The notes under the pieces were generated by a model. The model ran no database searches, was not told the origin of the DNA, and saw only the letters and a list, made by a program, of their open reading frames with translations. The position numbers and the translations under genes are program-made. Shown here in pieces: positions 1 to 13,999 of a DNA stretch of 64,000 bases. Numbering within the stretch: the stretch's first letter is position 1; each line of letters begins with the position of its first letter. The DNA is from Perca fluviatilis. Lineage: Eukaryota > Chordata > Actinopteri > Perciformes > Percidae. The stretch is from assembly GCF_010015445.1 (NCBI RefSeq), contig NC_053129.1:22624727-22688726 (forward strand), written 5' to 3'.

Positions 1-1990
1 CACTTTGGTCGTACAGAGATTGGATGGCCCTGAGTAGAGACCCCCTCACCCCATACTCCCGCAGCACCTCCCACAGTATCTCCCGGGGGACCCGGTCATA
101 CGCCTTCTCCAAATCCACAAAACACATGTAGACCGGTGCGCATACTCCCAGGCCCCCTCCAGGATCCTTGCGAGTGAAAGAGCGGGTCCGTTGTTCCACG
201 ACCAGGACGGAATCCGCATTGTTCCTCCTCAACCTGAGGTTCGACTATCGGCCGAACCCTCCTTTCCAGCACCTTGGAGTAGACTTTACCAGGGAGGCTG
301 AGAAGTGTGATACCCCTGTAATTGGCACACACCCTCTGGTCCCCCTTTTTAAAAAGGGGAACCACCACCCCAGTCTGCCACTCCTTTGGCACTGTTCCAG
401 ACTTCCACGCAATGTTGAAGAGACGTGTCAACCAGGACAGCCCCTCCACACCCAGAGCCTTGAGCATTTCTGGACGGATCTCATCAATCCCCGGGCTTTG
501 CCACTGTGGAGTTGTATTGACTACATCAGTGACTTCCGCCCGGAAATAGCACGACAATCCCCGTCATCCTCCAGCTCTGCCTCTAACATAGAGGGCGTAT
601 TAGTCGGATTCAGGAGTTCCTCAAAGTGCTCCTTCCCCGGCCCTATTACCTCCTCAGTTGAGGTCAACAGTGTCCCATCCTTACTGTACACAGCTTGGAT
701 GGTTCCCCCCCCTCCTGAGGTGGCGAACAGTTTTCCAGAAGCACTTTGGTGCCGAACCGAAAGTCCTTCTCCATGTCTTCTCCAAACTTCTCCCACACCC
801 ACTGCTTTGCCTCTTTCACGGCAGAGGCTGCAGCCCTTCGGGCCCTTCGGTACCCTGCAACTGCCTCCGGAGTCCTCTGGGATAACATATCCCGGAAAGA
901 CTCCTTCTTCAGTCGGACGGCTTCCCTGACCACCGGTGTCCACCACGGTGTTCGTGGGTTACCGCCCCTTGAGGCACCTAAGACCCTAAGACCACAGCTC
1001 CTCGCCGCAGCTTCAGCAATGGAAACTTTGAACATTGTCCACTCTGGTTCAATGCCCCCAGCCTCCACAGGGATGCACGAAAAGCTCCGCACGAGGTGCG
1101 CAGCGAAAGTTTCCGTTGGACAGGGGCCCTCCTCAGACGTTCCCAATTTACCCGCACTACACGTTTTGGCTTACCAGGTCTGTCCAGAGTCTTCCCCACC
1201 CCTGACCCAACTCACCACCAGATGGTGACCGGTGGTCACGCTCTGCCCCTCTCTTCACCCGAGTGTCCGAAACATACGGGCCTCAGATCAGATGAAACGA
1301 TTATAAAATCGATCATTGACCTTCGGCCTAGGGTGCTCTGGTACCAGGTACACTTATGAGCATCCCTTGTTCGAACATGGTGTTCGTAAGTAGACAATCC
1401 ATGACTAGCACAGAAGTCCAACAACAAACAACCACTCTGGTTTTAGATCAGGGAGCCGTTCCTCCCAATCACGCCCTCTCCGGAGTGTCTCCATCATTGC
1501 CCACGGGCGTTGGTAAGTCCCCCAGCAGAACAATGGATTCCCCACTGGCGCCCCATGCAGGACTCCACTCAAGGTCTCCAAGAAGGCCGAATACCTCGAA
1601 CTCCTGTTTGGTGCATATGCACAAACAACAGTCAGAGTTTTTCCCCCACAACCCGCAGGCTAGGGAGGCGACCCTCGGTCCACCGGGGTAAACTCCAACG
1701 CAGCGTGCTCAGCCGGGGCTTGTTAGTATCCCACACCCCCGCCGCCGCACACCCTGAGCAACTCCGAGAAGAAAAGAGTCCAACCCCTATCCAGGGAGTA
1801 CAGTTCCAGAACCGAGACTGTGCGTAGAGGTAAGCCCCACCAGATCTAACCGGTAGCGCTCCACCTCCCGCACCAGTTCCGGCTCCTTCCCCCACAGAGA
1901 GGTGACGTTCCACGTCCCCAGAGCCAGCGTCTGCTGCCCGGGTCTGGTCCGTCGAGGCCCCTGACCTTCACTGCCACCCATGTGGCTACA
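1..1990 (-). mobile_element. Non-LTR retrotransposon (LINE) fragment, decayed, minus strand
   Basis: Reading the minus strand from about 1960 towards 1 gives, in order, pieces of an APE-type endonuclease and a reverse transcriptase. The endonuclease start has the motif LGTWNVTSL near 1920. A later block reads RRSMIDFIIVSSDLRP at about 1330-1270. A linker follows at 1150-660, and then an RT N-terminal half at 557-96 with KEWQTGVVVPLFKKGD, YRGITLL and QCGFRPGRGTTD. The frame changes several times (for example near 1790, 1640, 1240 and 660), so no intact ORF remains. The 3' part with the catalytic YxDD box would lie left of position 1. The style resembles the RTE/RTE-X-like LINEs of fish, but clade assignment is from memory and tentative. 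It lies in the same orientation as hpcal1, inside that gene's last intron. Confidence 0.85.
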
Positions 1991-2029
1991 ATTATTAAAA
2001 CCATGCATTACATTCATTATCTAGTGCTT

Positions 2030-2752
2030 AGGGGTGGGAAAAATAATCGATTCTTAGATGCATCACGATTCTCTCTAGAACGATTCGATTCTCGATTTAG
2101 ATAAGTTAATAATCGATTACATTTTTTTTTAAATGTGTTGATTTTTATTTAAAAGTTACTGTCTCCAGACATGTACAAATAAGAAAACAGAGTGACTGAA
2201 AGAGGACGGGATAATGGACAACAACTTGGAGTTTAGGCAAGTGTGCAGAAAAAAAAACACAAAAATGGCTAATAAGACATACAAAAAATAATTAGGCAAA
2301 ACACATATAGGCTGTTCATCTACTTCACATCTACTTCACTATCACATTACATCTGACACCTTCATGTTCTGAGAAGCCAATTCTCCACCTTTAAACATGA
2401 CGGAGCCTCTGACATGGAAGATTACTGGGAGAGAAGGTGACTTTCACAAGCATGTTTAAGGCTTCAGCATGGAATGACTACAAAATAAAAACCTCAGTAG
2501 ACAAAACATTTCATTAAAACTTGCGTGTGACAAATATATGTCCAAATCTAAACTTTGTCTAGCTGCTTTGTCTAGGAAGTGATTAGCAAACTCTGAGTAG
2601 CAAACTCAGATTTATAAGTATATTTTTAAAAATCACGCATGGAAATGTACATAAAAAAATTGTTGCATCAATAATCGGTTTACAATGAAATCGTTAGCCT
2701 CTGAATCGGCATCGAATCGAATCGTGAGGTGCCAAGAGATTCCCACCCCTAA
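2030..2752. mobile_element. Non-autonomous hAT-type DNA transposon with 8-bp target duplication
   Basis: The ends are inverted copies of AGGGGTGGGAA (2030-2040, and 2740-2750 on the opposite strand). The 8-bp direct repeat TAGTGCTT occurs immediately outside, at 2022-2029 and 2753-2760. Inside both ends are imperfect inverted stretches rich in ATCGAT/GATTCG. No transposase coding is visible, so it is a MITE-like derivative. The 8-bp duplication and the GGGGTGGG terminus are typical of hAT elements; the family name is not assigned. Confidence 0.8.
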
Positions 2753-2898
2753 TAGTGCTTATATTCCTGTTAATGTCCTGTGAGAAGAAGTAAGAAGCCA
2801 GTTTTACTCCCACTTGCTTTCACTACTGATAGTGACAGTTGGTTATGACATCTCCTTACAAAAGGCATAAGCACATAAAAATAAATCACCAGTCTTAC

Positions 2899-4288
2899 CA
2901 TCATTGTCAATGTCCATCTGTCTGAAGATCTTATCTGTCCTTTTCTCTGGTGTTGATTCATCCTCAGGCATCTTCATCACTGATGATACCATCTTGTAAA
3001 TTGCCTACAAAGGAGGGTGAGAATAATTGTTGTTGTGTGCATATTAATAGTGTCGGTTGTCCGTAGGAAGCTTTTAGGCAGTAAAGATGAAAAATAATGA
3101 ATGATAATGAATAACTGTTCCCACCTGACATATTTCTTACATCTTTTGTCTGAATGCTTTGACCTGTTTTCTGTTGCTACCTGGTAATGATGGTGCTCTG
3201 GCAACTGAAGCTCACCCTGCTGTTACACTCACAGTAAGTCACTCAGAACATGTGTCAGATGTGTCTATTTGTATCTTCTACAACTATACACATTTCAGAT
3301 CATGTAAAGGTCTGTGATGAGAGAACTAGTTTTGCTGAAAAACAGAAAGCATTCACCAATAACAAAAGCACTGATGCACATATTTTCTTTTTTTTTTCAC
3401 ATTCATTTGTATCCACAAACACAGCGGACTAAGCCAATATTGATATGGCCCTGCAGGCTGCTCAGCTCACCATATTGGAAGAGTAAATATAGCCACAGTG
3501 ATAAGAAAAACAAAAAAGGGCAGCCTCCATCCGTGATGTGAGGTGAAAAAGTATCTTATGAATTCAGAACCGCAAATGACTACTGGGCCTAAAAACGGTC
3601 ACTAGTCAGAATACATACAACACACGGAATTAAGGCTAAAACTTAGTTAGTTAAGTGAGTGGATTAATCAGTATTTGGTAAGTCCTCCGTTGCAGTTGCT
3701 AAGATGTGAGGATTAGCATTTGCATTTGAATACAGCTACATTTTATGGTCTGCATAAAAAAAAACAGATGCAGTGCTAGAACCTCATTAGGACACATTTA
3801 CTGTATATCTAAGAAGATGTAGAATAAGGCTGATCCGGACCCAAACTAGGCAAAAGACTGATGTATACATCAATAAAGAAACCCTATTTTGTCATACAGT
3901 ATGTCCTCACCTGAACTATCTCCAGCATCTCTGCCCGGCTGATGTACCCATTCCCGTCCAGGTCGTACATGCTGAAGGCCCAGCGCAGCTTCTGCTCCAA
4001 CCCGCCACGAGATGTCACGCTCAGGGCGATGATGAACTCCCTGAAGTCGATGGTGGCATCACCGTTGGTGTCAAACGTGCGGAACACATGCTCGGCAAAC
4101 TTTGAAGCGTCTCCGTATGGGAAAAAGTTGGCATAGATCTTCTTGAACTCCTCCACAGTCAGGTGGCCGGTGGGACAGTCCTTGAGGAAGCCACGGTACC
4201 ACTCCTGGAGCTCGTTGTCGCTGAACTCTGTATTTTCTCTCAGGTCGTTCAGGACCTCGGGCCGCAGCTTGCTGTTCTGTTTCCCCAT
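2899..4288 (-). CDS. hpcal1: Hippocalcin-like protein 1 (neuronal calcium sensor), partial: coding exons 1 and 2
   Basis: The first coding exon is 4288-3911 (126 codons), from ATG to a GTGAGG donor. The second is 3004-2899 (106 nt), with a TTTGTAG acceptor and a GTAAG donor. The splice is phase 0, and the second exon leaves one base for the next codon. The protein begins [13 protein letters not shown], a myristoylation signal that gives Ca2+/myristoyl-switch membrane binding. It then has the inactive EF1, EF2 ([12 protein letters not shown]), EF3 ([12 protein letters not shown]), and the conserved block [25 protein letters not shown] and EKRTDK favour HPCAL1 over HPCA, NCALD or HPCAL4. The last exon (EF4 and C-terminus) is not found in 1-2898, so it must lie left of the window. 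EF2 loop position 6 is Ala where human HPCAL1 has Gly. The 5' non-coding exons were not identified. Confidence 0.93.
3005..3910 (-). other. hpcal1 intron between coding exons 1 and 2
   Basis: This is a 906-bp intron with GT-AG ends on the minus strand. It contains only short A- and T-runs and no element that could be recognised. Confidence 0.8.
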
Positions 4289-4628
4289 GACACCGCACTC
4301 TCAGGCAGGCAGATAGCTGGGCTGGTTTTTCTACCTTCTCCTTCTTTCACTTCTCCACTCGCCCTGTGCTTTTACTCTCCACGTCGCCGGCTGATCGGCT
4401 TACTCTGCTCCTGCGGAAGACCGACAACGCTCATTAATATCCTTGTGTGAATATCATAAATTATTCATTGGTTCAATAATTCCTCGCAGCGTGCAGCAGT
4501 GTTTTATCATAAAACGTGATGATGATGCTTCTTAGGCAGCCAAGCTGAGGGATACATCTGGACAGTTGAGGTCCAATCACAGGAGAAGAATAGAGAAAGG
4601 ATTACAACTCATATGTCATGACGTTACA

Positions 4629-5496
<868 letters not shown>

Positions 5497-6039
5497 ATGT
5501 CATGATCCTGGGTTTTGTTTAGTAACCTGTTTTATTTTGTAGGGTTATTTCCCATGTCTTGTTTTCTTTTTTGTTTCTTTTGTTTTTCAAATGTGCACTT
5601 GTCAAATACATTCAATTTGTCAAAATGTTGGCACAAGAAACAACAGTATTCACAAACAAAGGAAAGAAAGAAAAAAGTACAGGACATTAGTGCAATAACA
5701 CAGTGCCATGTCTTGTTTGATTTCCTGCCTTGTGTGTTTTCCCGCCTTTGTGATTGTCTGCCCCGCCCTGACTTCTTTCACCTGTTCATCAGCCCTCGTG
5801 GCTCCTGTCTCTCGCTACGACCCTCGTTGCCTCGTGTATTTAGTCTGTGCGCTCCCTTTGTCAGTTGGTTGTCATACTATCTATTATGACTAAATATTTT
5901 TTCAGATTTCCTGGATTTAATGCCTGCTAACTTGGACTGTAAGTTTATTTGTTTGTCATTAAATTGTTGAAAATCGCCTTGGTACCTCCTCGTCTCTACT
6001 GCGTTTGGGTTCTAACCTGCGATTCTTGTAACTGTGACA
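5497..6039. mobile_element. Dispersed repeat, possible DNA-transposon derivative with TGTCA ends
   Basis: The left end TGTCATGATCCTGGGT (about 5498) and the right end, read on the other strand as TGTCACAGTTAC (about 6039), share TGTCA. The interior contains the C- and T-rich stretch TGTCTGCCCCGCCCTGA. Its general style resembles a common interspersed fish repeat, from memory. No clear target duplication and no intact ORF were found, so the class is uncertain. Confidence 0.4.
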
Positions 6040-9000
6040 CACAAACGTATGCCAATTTACATAAGGCAATACAATCCTCAATTTCAGTATCAACCATCTA
6101 AATTTTTTATTTCATAAAAGAGCAGCCTCTGTATTAAAGAAAGAAAAAGACAAATATCAATGTGGTCAGAATGAAAAAAACTAACAAAAGAAATACATAT
6201 ATATAATTTAAAAAGTAAAAACATATGACAGCTTCTTCTTTTTTGGAAATCAAAAGAAGAAATGTGCCAAAACCTGAGCAAATCTTTTACAACACCAATC
6301 TGGTAACGTGTGCGTGGGAGGGACAGAAAAAGAGAAGTGCGAGGGCAGGGAGGAAGAAAGAATGGAAAAAGTATGACACATAGAAAGAAAAACTATATCC
6401 AGCTAATACCAGCGGTTCAATTACATAATAATCTTTCTGAATAACACCTCCACTCTACTGTGTTACGTATAATTATTTTATGGGAGAGAAAGATGTATTA
6501 TCCCCATGTTCTCTCTCTTTCAATCATTGAATCCCATTGCTCCTGTGTTATTGGCACCAGAACAATTTTATCTGGCGTAGAACAAATGAGCGTAGTGTGA
6601 ATTTGGATGAGGTCTTTTCTAGACGCAGACGCCCTCATTTCTCATAATTGTCACATGGGTGTAATTTCCTGCAATTTTATGAATAGAAGTCGCAGAGTAA
6701 CATGAGAGGCAGGCAGGTTTGAGGAAAAGCCAGTGACATAAACTCTTAACAATGTCACTCGGGCTTATGGATGGAAAAGAAATCAATGAAACCAGATGCA
6801 CTACACATTGTCTCTTACCCCAGTGTTCTTATTTAAGCACATTAAATCATAAAATCAGCAATTCAGCAAAGGGCACAGCAATAAAAGGCATAAAGGTTCG
6901 ATCTGACTAAGATGTAAGCGTCTACAGGCTGTGTGAGGCTTTACTTAGACAGATAGTGGGGATTTGAGCTCAATTCTAACATGTTTGCAAACTAAGGTTA
7001 GTACACTTGATAAGTGAAAAGCTTTGACCTGCTGGAGGTGCTAGGGGAAAAGAAAGGGAATCCCCAAAGTCATTAGCATGGCTATGCAAATGGAATTATC
7101 TTAAAACGGCGCTAAAGCCTTCTGTTGCATTGTGTGGTGCCTTAACCTACTGTGTAGCAAGCTTGTGAACTACAATAAAAGTGCCGCTCACTTTGAAAAT
7201 ATAATGGCATTGTCTGCTGACAAGGTTTTAACAGGGCTATGGTAAAAATGACACACTGCCCTGTAGGCCGGACTGTAGTCCTTCCGCTCTAACATACAAC
7301 AGGATGAGGAAGCAGCAGCATCTCCTTAGCTCTGGGTCACATGGACTTTTCCAGGACAGCTCAGTGAGCAGGCTGAGCTGGAGCAGACATAAATATGGGC
7401 GTTGCTATTTATTCGCTCAAAGACACAAAACCACATGAAACCCAGAGGATTCCAGGCTGGAAGACTTAAAAGTGCCATGATGTTTCAAGAACCTCGGCTG
7501 CTAAATTAAGAGCTTGCTTTTAAAAAGGAGATAGTTGTAATTTAGGGCTAAAACAGCAAAACAGTGTGTACTCTGGTCAAGAGAAAGAAAATACAAACAC
7601 TCGTAAACATTTTTTACAGACTCTCCTGGCCTCTGAAATATGCTCATGAAAGCCTAAAACTAGATTCCCACAAATAAAATATGGGTTGCAATCAAGGCGT
7701 ATTCCATATTTTTTTTAACTTCTTAAATTTTTTTTTTAAATAGCACAAATGCCATTACACTGATCAAGCAAATGTCTGTGCTTAAGAATAATTTATAAAT
7801 GCTGCAACAAGAAAACTATATAAGTTATGGTTAGCGTTGTTACCTGCTGCAGGGACTGTTGCTTGCCCCTACGATGGGCAGTTAGCTGTTGTTCCATTTG
7901 TGCCTATAAAATGTGATTCCTAAATGCAGACAGGTCTGCTATTTGAGACGTCACAGAATGTTTTAGATGTTTTCACAGCTGGGAACTGGTCAAGTCATTT
8001 TCTAAAGTTGCTTCTTGGTAGAGTGGAAAATGTTTTGAACTGTGGTCAGAAATAACTGCTAGATATTGCTCTGACATCTACATGACCTTCTTTGCAGAGA
8101 GAGTCACGCTCTTACTGCCTTGATTGCTAGAGATACAAAATAAGTTTGCAACACTGAACACTGTCTGTGACCGTTGTTTGATACACAGCAGCCCCTCGAG
8201 ATGGCCATTCCAGATTCAGTGTTTGCAATTCCCCTCGATTACACAGCAACAGTCTCTCTTCTTGTCCCCAACCCCCATAGCTGTTTCTTCTGTGTATGTT
8301 CCACTTTTTCCAGTGGGTTCCCTGCCATATGAGACTGGTTCACACAGGCTACAGTGCAGCAAGTATCCCCCACCCCGAAGCTCCGGTGGAGATCTTGTAA
8401 ACCTCTGACCAGGCCAGTTTCACTGCTGTTTGCCATTCTTAGACCCACTTCATTTCCTGGGCCTGTCACTAACAACAAAGAAAGCCTCCATTCTTTTCCC
8501 AGATGCTCATTACTTCTTGTCTTAGCGTACAAAAAATCCCAAAGACGGTTAGAAACGGAGAGATGAAGGGTGTGCGTTTAAATAAATAGTAGTAGCAGTC
8601 CATCCATCCATCCATTAAGCATGACACATATCCGATGGAGCTCATTACGCTTCTGATAGTACATCAGTTAGTGAGTGTACGAAACAAAATCAGCTGGTGA
8701 CAATATTTACAACCAAATGTTAAAACAAAACAATGTTTGGAATTTGTAGTTAATACATAATTTGTAGTTGGAGATATCCCTGGTTCCAGCTTCTAAATTG
8801 TGAATATTCACTGGTCGTCTATGATAAAAAATATATATATATTTGGAGTTTGGACTGTTGGTTGGTCAAAACAAGACATTTGAAGACGTCACAGTGTACT
8901 TTGGGAAAGACAGAGTATTTCCCATCCTCAACTCTGCATAAACACGACGGAGAAAATATTTTTCATGCTGTCTTTGTTGTGCCTCTTTTGAATGGAATGT

Positions 9001-9867
9001 AAATCAAACCAACTGATATGGCTCGGTGCACAGAAAGAAAGCAGAGTTACCATTTTAGTGGTGCGTGTAGCCTGCTGTGCAGTGGATGAGCAGAGCAGCA
9101 CTGCAGCCTGAAGTTCTGTGTACTACTGGTAACTATAAGATTGCATCAGGTGGGTGAAGAATTAGTCCAGTGTAAGAGGAAGAAAAAGAGAAAATTAGCT
9201 CTCAAGTTATTCTTGCTTTCAGCGCTGCTTCGTGGCAGTCTCTCTGAACTAGTGTCAAAGAAAATCATGCAGTAGATCAGGATGAAGTCCCCTGACACAC
9301 CAGTAGTCAAGGCAACAGGATATTAGTGCTAAGGCTTATGAGAGGGAGGTGGTGTAACTATCAATCTGGGGCAAGATATATCGAGACTCAAGAGATACAA
9401 GACTTTTTTTTGTTGCATTTCAAATTTCCAATATTTGCTGTTGGTTTCCAAAACCAAAAAAAAAAAATCAAATCAATACAGCATTTCTTTCTTATTCAGT
9501 TAGGGCCCTCCACAATGATTTTTGCATCATATTAATTGCTCAAAGGTTCACTACTGCAAAACCATTATGTTTATTTTTTATATTAGCAGCAAGGTTGTAA
9601 GATTGTTAGTTTTTTCGACTGGTGAGTGGGCTCATTTATTTTCCGATAAACTCTCATATTTTGACTTTGGTCTTGTTATTAAAAAGTGTGAGATAAAATA
9701 GAAGCAGCAACAGTATAGTTGTTGAAATTAGAGGGCTGGCAAGCATAAATATGGCAAGACAAAGTTTTTAGGGATTAGGTAGTGCCTGAGTGGGCAAAGA
9801 AGCTTGACACGTCATTTTCATCAATATTATTACCTTTTTACCTAGTCTTCACACCATATAGTTTTCT
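6040..9867. other. Intergenic, no gene recognised; one octamer motif
   Basis: This 3.8-kb stretch has no convincing ORF, no splice-linked coding pieces and no repeat with visible termini. An ATGCAAAT octamer (POU-type site) lies at 7084-7091 in a less AT-skewed block of about 7020-7500. That block could be a conserved non-coding element, but conservation cannot be judged from one sequence. Confidence 0.4.
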
Positions 9868-10334
9868 TAGTGCTAGGCAATAACTCAATATTATCATTTA
9901 TAGACTTTCAGAATAATCCTGTAGTGATTATATGAACTTATTATATCATCGTTCTACACATATCTGTTGTGATCAAAAATGAAAATAATTTAGTTAGTTG
10001 AAAATCTCATTGAGCTCAAGATATCTTTTGCAGGAGAACAAATACACATATACATATACACATCATATCACAACAAGACAAATTAATTAAAAAGAAACAA
10101 TTATAGCACACACACACACAGCTACACTATTAGTTATTATTATATTAACAAGTTATAAAAGTAGTTGTTTTAAACACAAGATTTGCTCCAACAGTGGAAC
10201 ACAGATCATTGCTATGTGTTTATGTTATGTGGTTGTGTATACATTTGCCATATTGTGATATATAGTCTTATTGATAGAGGAACATGTCCTCATAAATATT
10301 GTGATAATGATTTCAAACATATTGCTCAGCCCTA
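9868..10334. mobile_element. MITE-like element with TAGNGCT..GCAAT ends
   Basis: The left end TAGTGCTAGGCAATA matches the right end read on the other strand, TAGGGCTGAGCAATA. Both are followed inward by ATTATCA/ATCATTATCAC-type sequence. Such TAGGGCTG-GCAAT termini are frequent in fish hAT-like MITEs. A target duplication is only partial (5 of 8 positions), so the exact edges are uncertain. It has no coding capacity. Confidence 0.5.
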
Positions 10335-12190
<1,856 letters not shown>

Positions 12191-13835
12191 GCTTCCTGAA
12201 GCCTGACACCTGTTTCTATAAGCACATGGAGTGTTTATCTCTACCTAAGAGTGAGTACAATACAGACTAGGTGGGGGGTTTGAGGCAGTGATAAAGTAGT
12301 CTGAGGTTGCTTTTGTTGTTGTTGCCAATTTGTAACTTAATACTGTCACAAGCCTGTCATTGTTGGAGTAATGCAGCTGAAAAACATTGTTATGACTTCG
12401 TTAAAAAAGAAGGACGTCTTTAAGTCATGTTTGAGGGACAATTTACCATATAAGAAATAAGAAATAATAAAAAAAAAATGTTATAAAATGTCATGTTAAT
12501 GCAAATATAAGGTAAAGTATAAATAATTTGTTTGTTGTAATTAGGGTATCACAAGCAAACCCCTAACACAATTAAACAGACACAACAGAACCTTCATTTT
12601 GTGATTGGAAACATTAGTTTGAACCCCCCAAGACCCCCCCCTCCCCCCCCTTGACTCCAAGGCCGTAAAATGCTGTTGAAATCTCCGGAAAAAAGCTAAT
12701 AGACCTTGATTATTTAACATGTAAGGTAAAATAATACATTCTTACAGTATGAAAAATTGTATATTTTAAGATATTAAATACTGACACAAAACCATCTCCA
12801 TCTCCTGAGATGTTGCTGTAAACTAAAAAGTGGTAAAAAAATGTCTTTTTTTGTTTTTTAACCTTAAATGTTTAGACAGTTACCTTTTTCCTCCAAAAGA
12901 GGCACTGATGTACAATCTATTTAGTCTGTTCCTAAATTAAGAGGTAGACAGAAAAGTGCAGAAATAATGGTGTTGTGGCAACTTGTTAAAAACCTTCCTA
13001 GCCACTGATTGCAGGATGTAAAGTGTTTTGACTCATGTAGATCACCATGTCCAACTTCAACATGCACAGCTATCCAAAGAACGAGGCTCTTAGAAGGTGA
13101 AAAATGGTTTATTCCACGGATGTGATAAAAAAAAGGGTATCCATATACAGTGCTGGAATATCCAAAAACTGACCGTGTGCTGAAATTGACTTTCCTAAAC
13201 GCAAAAATACAGCCTAAAATCAGTCTTCTACAATCAGCGGTCAGAAATCTTGTTGCTCCACATCCTGCTCTGTTAACCTACACTGACTTCACTTAGAGAA
13301 AACCAACTCAAAACTGTCCAATAGCAGGACAGACTAGTGGAGTGTGAGTTTTTATAGGGCAAAGCCCATTCTACAGTATTACCTAGATTCTAATGTTTAT
13401 TGGACTACATATTTTAAAGGTCATAAAACGATAAATGAATAAAATACCAAAAACTATGAACAATACAACATGGCTCTTACAAATGGATAGTCGACCAATT
13501 ACGTTAAATGAACGGTAATATGTTAAATTAAATATTGTTTCATTTTACAAATTAGCTGAATATGCTGTAACATTTTTCATCTTATACATTTGCAGTTTAG
13601 GCATCAAGTTGACGCCCTGATCCAGGAAAGAAGTTTAGATTGAGTGAACGACGATTCAATTTACTCTTGCTCAAGGACACTACAACAGGACATAATGAGT
13701 GCCGCTGGGATTGAACATGTGACATTGTAGCTATTAAAAAATGAAGAGGGACAATTTCTGTGTTGTTCTGCAGAAACATAACTGATCCACTAGAGGCCAC
13801 TGACAGCCCTCCACTCAGCTGATACTGTAGTGTTG
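12191..13835. other. Intergenic, nothing recognised
   Basis: AT-rich sequence with a short C-rich run at about 12626-12650. No gene, RNA gene or bounded repeat was identified. Confidence 0.4.
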
Positions 13836-13848
13836 TTGGTTGTTAAGG

Positions 13849-13986
13849 TTCTCAGTCATCCAGGTCATATAGGAGATGGTTGCAATCAAGGGCAACTGCA
13901 GTTGGTTAAAGGTGCTCCTTTAACCAAAATATAATATTTAGGTGCTCCTTTAACCAAGTCCAGTTGCCCTTGATTTTAACCCTTTC
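13849..13986. mobile_element. 138-bp foldback insertion flanked by a 13-bp direct repeat
   Basis: The direct repeat TTGGTTGTTAAGG occurs at 13836-13848 and 13987-13999, exactly bracketing the element. The interior folds back: the arm at 13884-13911 (AATCAAGGGCAACTG...) is inverted at 13948-13976 (...CAGTTGCCCTTGATT). It also contains a 16-bp tandem duplication (GGTGCTCCTTTAACCA at 13911-13926 and 13941-13956). A 13-bp duplication is unlike the fixed 2, 4 or 8 bp of common cut-and-paste DNA transposons and fits target-primed retroposition better. The family was not identified. Confidence 0.65.
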
Positions 13987-13999
13987 TTGGTTGTTAAGG

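Noticed and set aside
168..1827. Plus-strand ORFs over the LINE
   Set aside because: The endonuclease and reverse-transcriptase motifs are all on the minus strand; the plus-strand frames are GC-rich shadows.
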